The translations under genes were made by a program, and so were the position numbers. Below the pieces are notes generated by a model, which searched no databases, had not been told where the DNA came from, and saw nothing but the letters and a program-made list of their open reading frames with translations. Of a DNA stretch of 64,000 bases, positions 22,701-32,607 are shown piece after piece; the stretch's first letter is position 1; every line of letters begins with the position of its first letter. This stretch comes from Symsagittifera roscoffensis (lineage: Eukaryota > Xenacoelomorpha > Acoela > Convolutidae): assembly GCF_963678635.1 (NCBI RefSeq), contig NC_087068.1:17861872-17925871 (forward strand), in the 5' to 3' direction.

Positions 22701-23098
22701 TTCCAACCACGAAAGTGAGCAAAGAAGCGATCGTTGTCAACTTTGAGGATAGAAGCATCATAGATACCGGAGGTTAGGTCCGAGATGGCCACAGACGACC
22801 CGACTAAGATCTCCGCGGCGTTAACAAATCTGAACAACTGAGTAGGGTCGACAGCCGGGCCAGGATTACTTTCAATATCACCAGCGCATAAAAGAAGGAG
22901 CATAGAAATGTTATAAAACGACAGCTTTGAGTTGAGTTTAAACTTGCGTGACCGCAGTTCTTGTCGTGATTGTGGATCAGGTTTCTCGCGAGCCAGCAGC
23001 AGCATGTGAGTAGATCCAACAGGGGTGTGACCGTTCTGCACACGGTTGAAAGCTAAAACCAGAAACACGGTCGAGAAGAAAGAGGCAAACAATTGCAT
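19778..23098 (-). CDS. R2-type non-LTR retrotransposon protein with 2A-like peptide, chromo barrel, RT and REL endonuclease
   Basis: An intact 1,106-codon frame. Residues 1-20 are hydrophobic like a signal peptide. Residues 74-81 are D-I-E-S-N-P-G-P, the 2A-like ribosome-skipping motif; release would fall between G80 and P81. Residues about 98-150 resemble an MRG15-type chromo barrel (FRGWNKSYDSWV). The RT domain spans about 400-700 with catalytic YLDD near 617. A CPAC...H...C cluster lies near 917-938. The restriction-like endonuclease pattern follows near 983 (KPGDIFIPTW...AAFDVTVTSP) with the ERKF-like helix DRKFSKHEKN, ending in LGGWS. This is the R2/NeSL-like architecture, though typical N-terminal zinc fingers are missing. 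It lies inside the 14-kb intron of zinc-finger gene A, opposite to that gene. The open frame suggests a recent insertion. The 3' end on the left has no poly(A) and is not defined. Confidence 0.9.
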   Translation of the reverse strand: MQLFASFFSTVFLVLAFNRVQNGHTPVGSTHMLLLAREKPDPQSRQELRSRKFKLNSKLSFYNISMLLLLCAGDIESNPGPAVDPTQLFRFVNAAEILVGSSVAISDLTSGIYDASILKVDNDRFFAHFRGWNKSYDSWVNLDQIFRLPDGYVPIGRNSRGHICLLAPPVSSPISVALTSSPSRDAPVSSGLSQGMSSMTISAELAESAVPDLSDVMSSRVDTVRFVPISLRNEWSEVVGHALDNCATAPDNLKNWTRLLMLPKCILKAPRRGGKSHAANNCRDIRHRIKSWKEGNISDLWSNATKGPKERTKKNSKPSPDFNVRRAKELAGLGQFGRAAKALCSDGLVSKSDESLKDLRSLHPSADPPVFSGRDESPLAYQFESEFVHKSLKSFPSGTAAGPSRWFPEHFVHAVECPTPQTAARTLESLNRVVNILAAGQARSSLSPWLCSANLFATAKPKGGVWPIAVGEVLRRLTAKCLAKAANAEARDFLCPHQLGVATSGGSEAIVHATKMTVKKCSEQGHQGVLTVDFENAFNTLDRTEILLQVRNRLPGLSAFVEFTYGHHSHLLFEDVILNSEKGVQQGDPLGPLIFAVTLHSLVESLKSEVPGLTLNCWYLDDGICAGDEDSLLKALELITSNGLHLGLKVKHSKCELWAPVEFSSIPVSIPRAASNGFELLGAPIGDTEFSVKVLDKRISKATKCLEKLPLLDDPQLSLGITRTCLAAPKLTYSLRTQPPSQPVAASLQVFDELLRDALSVIVGSPVPDLAWSQSSLPIKDGGLGVRQARDQHIPAFLGSSCQSAHLVSFLTECDITDTPEFLRASNDFREQSGSVNTPGFTQEAFQEKLDKATYNAFFSSLPDSREQARLQSLSLPYAGAGLTAVPIKGLGLHLLPAAFQAAVRYRLGLPVFASARRCPACPSGILDVLGDHAVACGGSGGRISRHDRLRDIIFNATSAASLAPIKEQRNLIPGERSKPGDIFIPTWSAGRPAAFDVTVTSPLQLSLLSRAAETPGASLEVAEDRKFSKHEKNCEEQGISFFPLAVETLGGWSALAIKTLKSVAILADARPSGSRDARVAPVRLLQSLSVCLMRGNATMIVSRAI

Positions 23099-23337
23099 GC
23101 CTAACGTAGGAGGGGTCTCACCCAGACGTAGAGATAACGAAGGCAGAAGGGGAGAGCCAGAGTCAAGATCGGGCTACGGGTTCCACACCAGGAGACCAGA
23201 ATTCCAGTGCGGGGTCCAGACCAGATCGTGGATGGCACGCTACCTGAAGACCAGTGGTCCACTTCGGGCAGGTCAGGAAGTGTGCAACGTCCAGCCAGGT
23301 GATCACCAGCACATACCCATCTCAAACTATTTAATAA

Positions 23338-23407
23338 GTTTGTCACAACAATTAGGCTAAAAGTCTTAAAATTATCACAACAATTAGGCTAAAAAGTCTT
23401 AAAATTT
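23338..23407 (+). repeat. Two tandem copies of a ~35-bp unit
   Basis: The unit containing TCACAACAATTAGGCTAAAA and GTCTTAAAATT occurs twice in a row, differing by one A. It lies upstream of the 5' end of the R2-like frame and could mark a target-site duplication or 5' junction of that insertion. Confidence 0.75.
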
Positions 23408-24979
23408 GATCACGCTCATGTTTTCGGGGCTTATCTTTTGGTTTATTTCTCTGTTCAATTTTTTGTTAAAAATAGCAAACTCCACTGTCAAACAGCATAA
23501 ATGTGAAGGTCACTAAAAACGTGATCGACTTCTCTTTTCGAAAGTGGAGTCTATTTGTAGATTTCCCAGCGGGATAAAAAATAAAATTTCGATCCAGTTT
23601 TCTCAAATTGGTCAATTTTATCAAAAAAGTGTCAATAACAACTTATTAAAATCCAAAGAGATTCAAGGCCATATATTTTTCGAAATTCGAAAAAAAACTA
23701 GTCAGTGCTGTTCTATATATCCTTGTGTTCATGACCCTTTTCCAACTGTCCGTTTGTTTCATTTTTTTTTTCAATTTGTTTTGGACTTGGTGGCTCTCTT
23801 TCTCTCTGCTAGCTTGCATTGCTATTTTATGTAGTACCACAAGCGATGCGAAGATCCGCTTCGCTTTTCTGTTTATTTCGTTCAGATTGAGTTCTTTTTT
23901 GCACCTTTTTTTTAAAGAGTGCCAGCTAATTTCCGAAAGGTTTTGATTTACACGCAGCATTTTTGACAAAAAGCGATATTCATGACATGAATTGTCTCAC
24001 ATTAATTATAGAAAAATGCGAGAACAAAAAAATAAAAAGGTAACCAGAATTAATATGGTGCCCTTTATTTTGCGAAACTTGGACCCAAAATGACGTCCAA
24101 AAACGGTTCATTTTTGGCTCTTTCTGAGTCAGTCGAAAAATTCCGCTGTAACTACGGTCAATTAGTAAGCAAAGTATATCAAAATGAGGCTCTTATGTCG
24201 GCCACGAAAGTTGAAAGTTAATATCTTAAAACATTAGAGGTGCCTGATTTTTTGGGACCGTTGGTAGTACTTGGCTATATTTACTAAAATTTGGTCAAGT
24301 TTTGTTGTTCAAAAGAATTTGCCTGTAGAATAATGAAAATATTTTTGAAAAAGGATAATTTATGCTGTAAACCAATGTCATTGGATATGATTGATTTGTT
24401 AATTTGCTGACTTATCATTACCCAGAGCGCTATTTATCAACCGTAGCCGAAACCTCTAGAAAATCCTGCGGTAGTTAGAACTACCGCAGACCTTCACCTT
24501 TATGAAAAATTTCAGGCATTGAGATGATAGGCGATTTCTTTTGTTTTTACTAGTGTTCACTTATAAGACATGCAACAATTAGATATCATAGGATTCTGAA
24601 ACTATATAGATTTTGGTTGAGAAACTTGATGATTGATTTTGAATCTTTTGGGCCAGCTTTTCGTTTATTTTGGGCAAGTATCATCTGGAATGGCTTTGGC
24701 TAGTGTTCAGTCTTTCATGTTCCAATATTGTTATTTTGTCTAGGTATCTGGTCAGTACTTTTTACGGCTTTCTTGTAGAGGTGGTTTTTTGAGTTCCACC
24801 CCTACAAGACCAACAATGAAAGCCCCCTAGACTCAGGTGTCTCAAGGTTGATAATAGTCAGTGGGCCAGGGCTCTTGAGGTATAGGAAAAGAGCTGGTTG
24901 GTGTTATGGGGGGAGTTGGAGCACTTTGGGGAGTCTTCTGGAGTAGTTATTCGAGTCAGTTAAAGTATTCGAGTTCAAG
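23408..24979 (+). other. Middle part of the gene A intron between two retrotransposons
   Basis: About 1.6 kb with no coding sequence I can support. Bases 23519-23765 match, in reverse orientation, a repeat at 55612-55815 (GATTTCCCAGCG core and the CCAACTGTC... core in the same order). Confidence 0.55.
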
Positions 24980-24983
24980 AAGG

Positions 24984-25187
24984 TGTCATAGTATCTAAAT
25001 TTAGTTCATGTTTCAATTCGAATTGTGTTATCTATTTTAATCATCTGTCTGGCGCTAACCGGTAGTTAACCTTCGGAGTGTCTGTCACCTTCGGATGACA
25101 GCTATGCTATTGTCTCCGACTTACTTTATGAAACACGGTTGCTTAACAAACGGAATTTAATTAACACTTCGAAACCGTCTTTTCACA
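24984..25187 (+). repeat. 5' LTR of the young gypsy element
   Basis: 204 bp, starting TGTCATAG and ending TTTCACA (TG...CA). Matches 30936-31139 with no difference I can find. It contains an internal CTTCGGA repeat. Its last base supplies the A of the Gag start codon. Confidence 0.95.
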
Positions 25188-28100
25188 TGGCGCAGTCAGC
25201 AGGCCAAAGTGGGGGGAAAAACCCACTGGGAATTACATCGTTTTGGCCCTCGACGTTTGCAGAACCACCAATGTTATGGGAGTTTTGGTTCAATCGATTT
25301 CAATGGGGGATGGTGGCGAAACACAGTTTAAATCCTAGGAATTTCTATTATGCCAGTACGTTAACTGCAGCGCAGATTACAGATTTACCAGAGGAGGTAG
25401 ACGGGAAGAATCGCCTAGCTTCGGAACAAGTGCTTATCTCCAACTTGTACTTGTGCCTGGGGGAGAAAGGACAGGATGAGCTGCATAAGAGAAAACCACA
25501 TCTGGACTTATCTGCAACAAGGTATTCTCGAGTTTTGGATACCATTGAAACCGAATTTAGAAAGGAACGAAACGAAACGTACGAGACATTCCAACTCTTG
25601 GCACGGAAGCAACAAATAGGAGAATCGCTAGAACAGTTCCACTCAGTGTTGAGCGGGTTGGCCGCTAGATGTAATTTTGGAGCATTGGAGACCAGGATTT
25701 TGCGGGATGTGTTCATCGTCAACATGAACAATAGGGAGGCCCAAAACGAGTTATGCCGCTCGACGAAGACGCCAGAGGAGGTGTACCGTATTGCACTGTC
25801 ATACGAACGCGGATATAAATATGCAAAGTCATACGGATCGATAACCGGGGGAGGAACCAGTGGAACTACCGGTGGAGCTGGAGCATTCCAAATCAAGACG
25901 GAACCAGTGGGGGCCATTCGAGGAGGTTACAGAAACAACAGATCGCGGGGCCGTGGATCATTCAGGGGGCGAGCAGGAATGAGAGGGGGTGGTCTCAGAA
26001 GATGCTATAACTGTGACCAACCAAACTTTACTCCGGAACATCTCACAACGTGTCCAGCGAAAAATGCAACGTGCAATTTCTGCAGAAAGACGGGACACTA
26101 CGAGAGGACTTGTAGGGGGAAGCGAAATAATCAGGGAAGACCGGCAGTGGGACTGATCCAAAATCAGGAAGAGATGGAAACTACCGAGATAGGTGAAGCG
26201 GAGGATACATATTCTCAGCATGAGAATTCCGTCGGCTGGGTCAATACACCGGCCAAGAAGCAGCGATCGTGGGACTCGGATAGCTCAGGAGATTATGTCG
26301 TCATGGCAATCAGATCTCGGACGGAAACCGAGCTAAAAGTGGCCGGTGCACGACTGCCGATTAAAGTAAATGGAAAACAAACGAACGTTTGGATAGACAG
26401 TGGATCACCGATTTCGATATTCACTATTGGAGAATTAAAACGAACGTTGGGTACCGCAGGCGTCAAGGTGAAGGCACCAGCACCGGAGGACGAGGAGTTC
26501 AGGGATTACGGAAACAACCCCCTACGACTACTAGGAACGATGGACGTACTGCTGGAAACGAACGGATGGGTGACCAACGCAAACATCAGAGTGATTGGAG
26601 GAAGCAGACCATCAATTATTGGAAGAGACCTAATGCCAAATCTTGGATTACAGATTGTGCAGAAGGCACCGGAGGGAAATGTGATGTCGGTAAAGAGCGA
26701 CCAAGCCACAGCTGAAGCGACGGACGTGGAGGACTCACTAGACAACTGGCAGATTTATTTCAGTAAGCAGTTTGAAAACCTTTTTAACAGAGTCGGGAAA
26801 ATTAAGAATTATAAGGTACACGCGGATTTTTTTGCAAAGTTAACACCAATTCAACAGAAAGGACGTAGGGTGCCAATCACATTGCAAGAAAAGGTTGATA
26901 AGGAAATTGATAAACTTTTGCGACAAGGACACATTGAAAAACTGACTGAATGCTCGGATAAATATTTTGTTTCTCCGATTGTAATAACGGTGAAAAAGGA
27001 CGGATCGGTAAAATTAGCGCTAGAATCACGGGAGTTGAACAAGCAAGTCCACAAAAACAAATACCAAATGCCAAATATTGAGGAACTTATGGATACGGTC
27101 GGACAAACGATAAGCGAACGGAAACCAGGGGATGTATACTTTTCTACTATGGATCTTACGTACGCGTACGGTCAATTACCACTTAGTCCGGAAACGAGCG
27201 TTCAATGCAATTTTTCGCTAGTGGGAGGAAAATCAACGGGTACGTATCGATTTCGTACGGGGTTCTACGGTCTTACTACCATGCCGGCGGAATTTCAACG
27301 AGTAATGGATTCGATTCTTTCGGAATTTCCGCAGGCACATGCATTTATTGATGACATATTGGTGGTCACCAAAGGCACGGAGATCGAGCATATCTCAACA
27401 GTCGAGAAAATTTTGCGGAAGCTGGATCGCGAGAATATGTCACTTAAACTCACAAAATGCCAATTTGCGCGGGGGAAATGTGAGTGGTTGGGGCACAAAA
27501 TAACCCGTACGGGGATAACACCGCTTGTCCGAAAAACGGAACCGATCGAATCGCTGAAAGCGCCAAAAACGGTGTCACAACTTAAATCATTCATGGGCTC
27601 CATTCACAGCTTGCTCAAATATCTTCCGGCGCTCGCGGAATCATCAGCGTCACTACGCCCATTATTAAGCCGGAAAAATGATTACATCTGGAGCGAGGAA
27701 TGTCAAATATCATTCGAGAGTCTGAAAAAGCAAGTGGCCAATATAGTAGAACTTCGGCATTTTGATATACACCGGGACACAAGAATTGTATGTGACGCTA
27801 GTCATAATGGGCTCGGAGCGGTTCTTGAACAACTAAATGCCGACGGTTGGCGGCCGATATCATTCGCATCCCGGTATCTAAACGCAGCAGAGAAGAATTA
27901 CTCAACGAATGAATTGGAAATGTTAGCAGTTGTGTGGGGGGCCGAATATTTCCGCAATTATGTACTGGGAAGGAAATTTTTAATAGTTACGGATCACAAG
28001 GCACTAGTGTCATTGCTAAATGGGAACAATAAAAAGAACAAAACAATGTTCAGCAGATTAACAAGATGGTTAGATCGACTTATACCGTTCGATTTTCAAG

Positions 28101-30661
28101 TGGAACATAAACCCGGAGCAAAAATAGGACTCGCGGATTATCTCTCAAGGCACCCGAGCTTAGACCCTCAACCAATTAGCACCTACGATAGTATGTTTAC
28201 GGTGGCGAAAATTAGTAGAATTAGATCCGCCCTCGGATTTAGAAATAGAACTTTCTCCAAAAATAGACTCGAGTCTCCATCGGTTACTAAAAATAAACGC
28301 GTTTGTAATATATCGAATAGAAAACGACCGGTAGAGGGCGAGCGATCATGCGACGGAAAATGGACCAATCACAGAGCAACGAATTGCATTTCCGGCAGGT
28401 CAATTGAGTTTAGCGAAAATTCAGTTGGGACTATTATTGAAGCTAACGTTAGTTACTCTAAATCTTTAAATTCATTAATAAACAATAACAATTCAAGCAA
28501 TTTAATCATGGAAAGGAAGATCAAGAAATTATTGGAACGACACCCTAGCATTAGCAGTAGTGATGAAATTGAGGAGATTGACGTAGATATACAGGCGATA
28601 ACAACAGAAGTCCGGAACACTAAAACAAACACCATCATTTCTATTCCGTCGGTTTACCCTGGTGAAAGTTATCCGCCGGTTAATCCGGAAAACAAAGTTA
28701 TGTCTATTATTCCAAGAAATTGTAAAATAGTCAGTAAACATTCCGCTCTTCCCGAATTATTTAATCTTCGATTTATAGAATCGCAATATCAATCTGATCC
28801 ACAGTTACAAGCCATTATCGAGTTAATTAAATGTAAAGACCCTCAGTTACACTCGAAGATTGAAGCAATGAGTAAGTACTTTGCACAGTATACTCAGGAT
28901 TTCCACGTAAGAGACGGATGCCTGTGGATGGACGAAAGGCTAGTGATTCCGAATACATTGCAGACGGCGGTGGTAAACAGACTTCATTACTATCACCACG
29001 GAAAATCCAGTATGATCGACGCGGCTAAGGACATCTGGTACCCATACATGTTTCGTAGTTTAGCAACTATTGCTGGGAATTGTCCGGAATGCACATTAGC
29101 GGGTAAGAACTTGAAAAACATGTGTTCGAAGGACGATATAGGGAAAATACCTGAACCAAAAGAACCGAATGAATCAATCCAATTAGATTTTTGGGGACCC
29201 ATTAACTATTTGAAGGAATCTAAGAAGTATGTTTTGGTGGCGGTGGACCGGTTTTCTCGATGGCCATCAGCTATGGTCTGTAATTCGAACCGCTCGGATA
29301 AAATTATCAAATTTTTAACAATGTACATAACTGCCCATGGAGTTCCGCGCCAAATTAGAGTTGACCAGGGAACAAACTTTATGTCTAAGGAAGTTAAAAC
29401 ATTCTGCAATGAGCAAGGAATTGAAATCCTCACTTCGCCAGTTAATGACCATAGGGCAACAGGATGTGTTGAGCGCACGATTGGTAGCATCAAAAATTCA
29501 GTGCTGACGTATGCACAAGAGGACAAGCCGGAACCCTTGGATCGAATGGTGGAAAGAGCCCTCGGAGCCCTAAGATTTGTGAAAAATGCATCCCTTAAAA
29601 TAACACCGTTCGAAGCGCACCACGGCCGGGAAGCCAATACGGTTCTCAGAAACTTGACTAAAAAACCTACGTTACGAAATCTAAATTGGGAAAATGTAAT
29701 ACGATCGAAATATGAATGTTTAGATGAACGAGACCCGATTGCTCAAACGATGCCGAAGCCGATGGACACTAATTGGGGAACCCGATCGAATACTGAATAC
29801 GACCGGAAAAACAGACGGGGACCGCTAAGATTAACCGAGGAACAAGCAGCTAATCAGGACAATGAGCCCGGAATAACACGATCATCAAACGCCCCTGTGG
29901 AGATACCACCGGCAGTGGTCATGCAGAGGACCGGGGAGCGTAATATGAATAGGTATAGACTATTAAAATCCAAAATAGTTGATCAAACTGAACACACTAT
30001 TAAAATGAGTAATGGTGCGGTGCTTAGGAAATCAGGAGTAGCGCTCAGGAAAGCGAAATTTCCGAAAAAGCGGATGCCGGGAGGAGAACTACCTGCACCA
30101 CCAACGCCGTGGGATCTGAAACGTAAGCTACAACAGAGTGGAAGTCAGCCAGGAACCTCAAAAGGCACCAAGGGAAGTCATCACACCATCACGGGAAAGG
30201 GATCGAAATTCCAAATTTTGGAATCAGCAGAAAATTCAGACTCCGAATCGGACGACTATTTACCGTTGAGCACATCCAAACGAGGGGCGAAACAAACAAG
30301 CGGTCAAGACAACAATGGGGAAGATGGACAAGGAACATCTAGTGGGGGACCAGTGCAACTAGAAGTCATCGGAGTTCGTACCAGCAATAAGGAGACGGAA
30401 AAGGAAGATACGTTGGCAGGCGGCGAAACAGGAATCGGGAATGACCAGGGGAGAACGAATACCGAAGGATCCGAACCACAAGAAACGGAGCGCGAACCAG
30501 AGCAGATCACAGTAACCGGGGGAAAGAAACGGGGCCGGAAACAACGACTTGTTTCCTATTCAAGCCAGGATTCGGCTAGCTCACTGGACGACACAAGCTC
30601 AAGACGGTCGGGCAGAAAACGGACAGCAGTGACCAAGATGGGGGGGGGGGGTCATGATTGA
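25187..30661 (+). CDS. Gag-Pol polyprotein of the young Ty3/gypsy element
   Basis: Open from ATG 25187 to TGA 30659-30661; an upstream in-frame ATG at 25139 lies inside the LTR. Residues are counted from 25139. Gag comes first, then two zinc knuckles at about 288-326 (the second is classical CNFCRKTGHYERTC), and protease with DSG near 419. RT spans about 575-780 with D in TMDLTYAY and FIDDI near 735; RNase H about 880-1000 (CDASHNG, TDHKAL). Integrase begins with the H-H-C-C site at about 1285-1325, with catalytic D in QLDFWGP, D1409 and E1445, 35 apart. The last 350 residues are polar and basic. Gag and Pol are one frame, with no frameshift or stop between them. All catalytic motifs are present, so the element may be able to move. 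The 3' end depends on a 12-G run at 30640-30651. Confidence 0.95.
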   Translation: MAQSAGQSGGKNPLGITSFWPSTFAEPPMLWEFWFNRFQWGMVAKHSLNPRNFYYASTLTAAQITDLPEEVDGKNRLASEQVLISNLYLCLGEKGQDELHKRKPHLDLSATRYSRVLDTIETEFRKERNETYETFQLLARKQQIGESLEQFHSVLSGLAARCNFGALETRILRDVFIVNMNNREAQNELCRSTKTPEEVYRIALSYERGYKYAKSYGSITGGGTSGTTGGAGAFQIKTEPVGAIRGGYRNNRSRGRGSFRGRAGMRGGGLRRCYNCDQPNFTPEHLTTCPAKNATCNFCRKTGHYERTCRGKRNNQGRPAVGLIQNQEEMETTEIGEAEDTYSQHENSVGWVNTPAKKQRSWDSDSSGDYVVMAIRSRTETELKVAGARLPIKVNGKQTNVWIDSGSPISIFTIGELKRTLGTAGVKVKAPAPEDEEFRDYGNNPLRLLGTMDVLLETNGWVTNANIRVIGGSRPSIIGRDLMPNLGLQIVQKAPEGNVMSVKSDQATAEATDVEDSLDNWQIYFSKQFENLFNRVGKIKNYKVHADFFAKLTPIQQKGRRVPITLQEKVDKEIDKLLRQGHIEKLTECSDKYFVSPIVITVKKDGSVKLALESRELNKQVHKNKYQMPNIEELMDTVGQTISERKPGDVYFSTMDLTYAYGQLPLSPETSVQCNFSLVGGKSTGTYRFRTGFYGLTTMPAEFQRVMDSILSEFPQAHAFIDDILVVTKGTEIEHISTVEKILRKLDRENMSLKLTKCQFARGKCEWLGHKITRTGITPLVRKTEPIESLKAPKTVSQLKSFMGSIHSLLKYLPALAESSASLRPLLSRKNDYIWSEECQISFESLKKQVANIVELRHFDIHRDTRIVCDASHNGLGAVLEQLNADGWRPISFASRYLNAAEKNYSTNELEMLAVVWGAEYFRNYVLGRKFLIVTDHKALVSLLNGNNKKNKTMFSRLTRWLDRLIPFDFQVEHKPGAKIGLADYLSRHPSLDPQPISTYDSMFTVAKISRIRSALGFRNRTFSKNRLESPSVTKNKRVCNISNRKRPVEGERSCDGKWTNHRATNCISGRSIEFSENSVGTIIEANVSYSKSLNSLINNNNSSNLIMERKIKKLLERHPSISSSDEIEEIDVDIQAITTEVRNTKTNTIISIPSVYPGESYPPVNPENKVMSIIPRNCKIVSKHSALPELFNLRFIESQYQSDPQLQAIIELIKCKDPQLHSKIEAMSKYFAQYTQDFHVRDGCLWMDERLVIPNTLQTAVVNRLHYYHHGKSSMIDAAKDIWYPYMFRSLATIAGNCPECTLAGKNLKNMCSKDDIGKIPEPKEPNESIQLDFWGPINYLKESKKYVLVAVDRFSRWPSAMVCNSNRSDKIIKFLTMYITAHGVPRQIRVDQGTNFMSKEVKTFCNEQGIEILTSPVNDHRATGCVERTIGSIKNSVLTYAQEDKPEPLDRMVERALGALRFVKNASLKITPFEAHHGREANTVLRNLTKKPTLRNLNWENVIRSKYECLDERDPIAQTMPKPMDTNWGTRSNTEYDRKNRRGPLRLTEEQAANQDNEPGITRSSNAPVEIPPAVVMQRTGERNMNRYRLLKSKIVDQTEHTIKMSNGAVLRKSGVALRKAKFPKKRMPGGELPAPPTPWDLKRKLQQSGSQPGTSKGTKGSHHTITGKGSKFQILESAENSDSESDDYLPLSTSKRGAKQTSGQDNNGEDGQGTSSGGPVQLEVIGVRTSNKETEKEDTLAGGETGIGNDQGRTNTEGSEPQETEREPEQITVTGGKKRGRKQRLVSYSSQDSASSLDDTSSRRSGRKRTAVTKMGGGGHD
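25188..25199 (+). other. Primer-binding site, probably for tRNA-Ser
   Basis: TGGCGCAGTC directly follows the LTR and is complementary to the 3' end of animal serine tRNAs, as in the Drosophila 17.6/297 group. The match runs about ten bases. The same ten bases follow the LTR of the related element at 36420. Confidence 0.75.
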
Positions 30662-30922
30662 CAACATTAGAAAAACGGACAAAGCCGGAACAGTCGAAGG
30701 AAAGGAATGAAGAAAAGAAAAAGGAAAAATTGAGTTCGAACAGTCTATAAAACTTTGCTAAAGAAATGGGGAAGTCCAGGGAGAGGGCATGCTGCATAAC
30801 AGCTAAAACTCAAGAATTTGTGTTCTAACAAAACTGTAGTTGATTTGAAAAACTTTGTTATTAACCCTATTGTTTACTGCTAACATAGATACGTTGGATA
30901 TTGGAATTGAGTATTATTTATT

Positions 30923-30935
30923 ACAAGGAGGGAAA
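30923..30935 (+). other. Polypurine tract of the young gypsy element
   Basis: AAGGAGGGAAA directly before the 3' LTR, the expected second-strand primer. Confidence 0.8.
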
Positions 30936-31139
30936 TGTCATAGTATCTAAATTTAGTTCATGTTTCAATTCGAATTGTGTTATCTATTTTAATCATCTGT
31001 CTGGCGCTAACCGGTAGTTAACCTTCGGAGTGTCTGTCACCTTCGGATGACAGCTATGCTATTGTCTCCGACTTACTTTATGAAACACGGTTGCTTAACA
31101 AACGGAATTTAATTAACACTTCGAAACCGTCTTTTCACA
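30936..31139 (+). repeat. 3' LTR of the young gypsy element
   Basis: 204 bp, identical as far as I can read to 24984-25187, and followed by the second AAGG of the target duplication. Confidence 0.95.
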
Positions 31140-31143
31140 AAGG

Positions 31144-32607
31144 GGAGTAAATAAAGAGTGTAATTGCCGCCGTGATCTTGAAATTGAACAAATCCATATT
31201 GTTTCTGTGCAGGAAACCAAACTCGTCTAATTACTGAAACTGCGTCTACTAATTACATAAAAAGATCCAAACTCTAAAATTCTAAGCTACACCACCTTCA
31301 AAATCCCTAATTGAGCTAACATCAAACTTGGAAAATGTAATATTTCGTAATTTGTTAATTAAACTATATAATAACTCTAAATATAACTATAACAATTATA
31401 ATCTATAGAAGTGGACAGTTTCTATGAAAATTTATTAAAGTAAAAAGCATGGCACTGCCCAATTATCTATATAAAAAAGAGTCTAATACAGCTGAAATGG
31501 CGTACAAAAACCTCTGAAAAGAAGTTCAAGCGTAAAAGTTTTTCATGACAACAATTTTGTTTCCGGCCCTACGGGAGTTTACCCAATTCTCGATTTTTTT
31601 TTCAAATTTGGTTTGGTTTTGTATCTGCTAGATTGCAAAGCTATGTTTGCTTGGTATTGCTAGAGTTCCGCCTCGCTTCTAGTTATATATATATAAATAT
31701 TTTGGTGCGCAGCCTGGTACGTTAACTTAACATACAGCCAAATTGGCGTAAAAATGAAATTTTTGAAAAACGGTCAAATTTCAATGAGGTAATCAGTTTA
31801 AACCTAATACTAACGAAAGTTTACTAATATCTCATTTTTATATATCAGATAATTAGAAAGAAGTGAGCACGGCAAAAAAAAACTATTATAGCTTTTATGA
31901 TTTCTTGTTCTTGCACGTGCAAACTAGCGAACGTATTGTTATACTGCGAATCTTTTTTTCCAATTTTTATGGAATAGCGGTGGCACTGAAGTTACTTTCT
32001 TAAATAAAATGGAATCGGCTTACCATTGGAAATTTGATAGCATCTGTTCTTTTGGCTTTATTTTTGGCGGGTGTTTGCGCGTATCTTCAAGCGACAATGG
32101 CATAAATGCGAGGACTTGGGAGTCGCAATTGCCAGATATGAGGCTGGATTCTGGCACATTGCAACGTTTTTTTGAGGGCTGATTTTGTCTCTTATTTACT
32201 TATTTAGCTTTTTTGGCTTTTAGGAGCTGTTTTTGCCGTTTTCTGGCTTGTTTGCGAAGTGCAACTTCACCTCTGATTTGAAGTAGTAGTAACAGTGTCC
32301 CTACATCAGTCACCCACTTCACTTCTGTATTAAAATAATGGCAACAAGGCCACGTATCAGTCACCTTAGTCAGCGTGATATACGATATGGAACTGCAATT
32401 CACATAGAGCAAACTAAATTACCAAAGTGCGCGGGAACGCTTCTATTTTATCTCTATGCTATTTTATACAGCGCTGATCAGCCAAATAGGCTGAAGGTAT
32501 TGGGATTTTAAAAAACGGGTTCAACATACATCGTAGGAAGTCTCAATATTTTGATGCTATTGGTGCTTCGCATATTTTCTGCTCATTCAACCTTATTAAT
32601 TATTCAG
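31144..32607 (+). other. Last part of the gene A intron
   Basis: About 1.5 kb, AT-rich, no gene. Bases 31539-31580 match 19536-19577, an older repeat also in this intron. The intron ends at the acceptor TTATTCAG (AG at 32606-32607). Confidence 0.6.

Larger units (their letters stand above)
24984..31139 (+). mobile_element. Complete young Ty3/gypsy retrotransposon
   Basis: A full-length element of 6,156 bp: 5' LTR 24984-25187, primer-binding site from 25188, one long gag-pol frame, polypurine tract 30923-30935, 3' LTR 30936-31139. The two 204-bp LTRs look identical. The 4-bp sequence AAGG flanks both sides (24980-24983 and 31140-31143), a target duplication of Ty3/gypsy size. Intact frame, identical LTRs and target duplication together mean a recent insertion, in the intron of zinc-finger gene A and in the same orientation. 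Confidence 0.95.
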
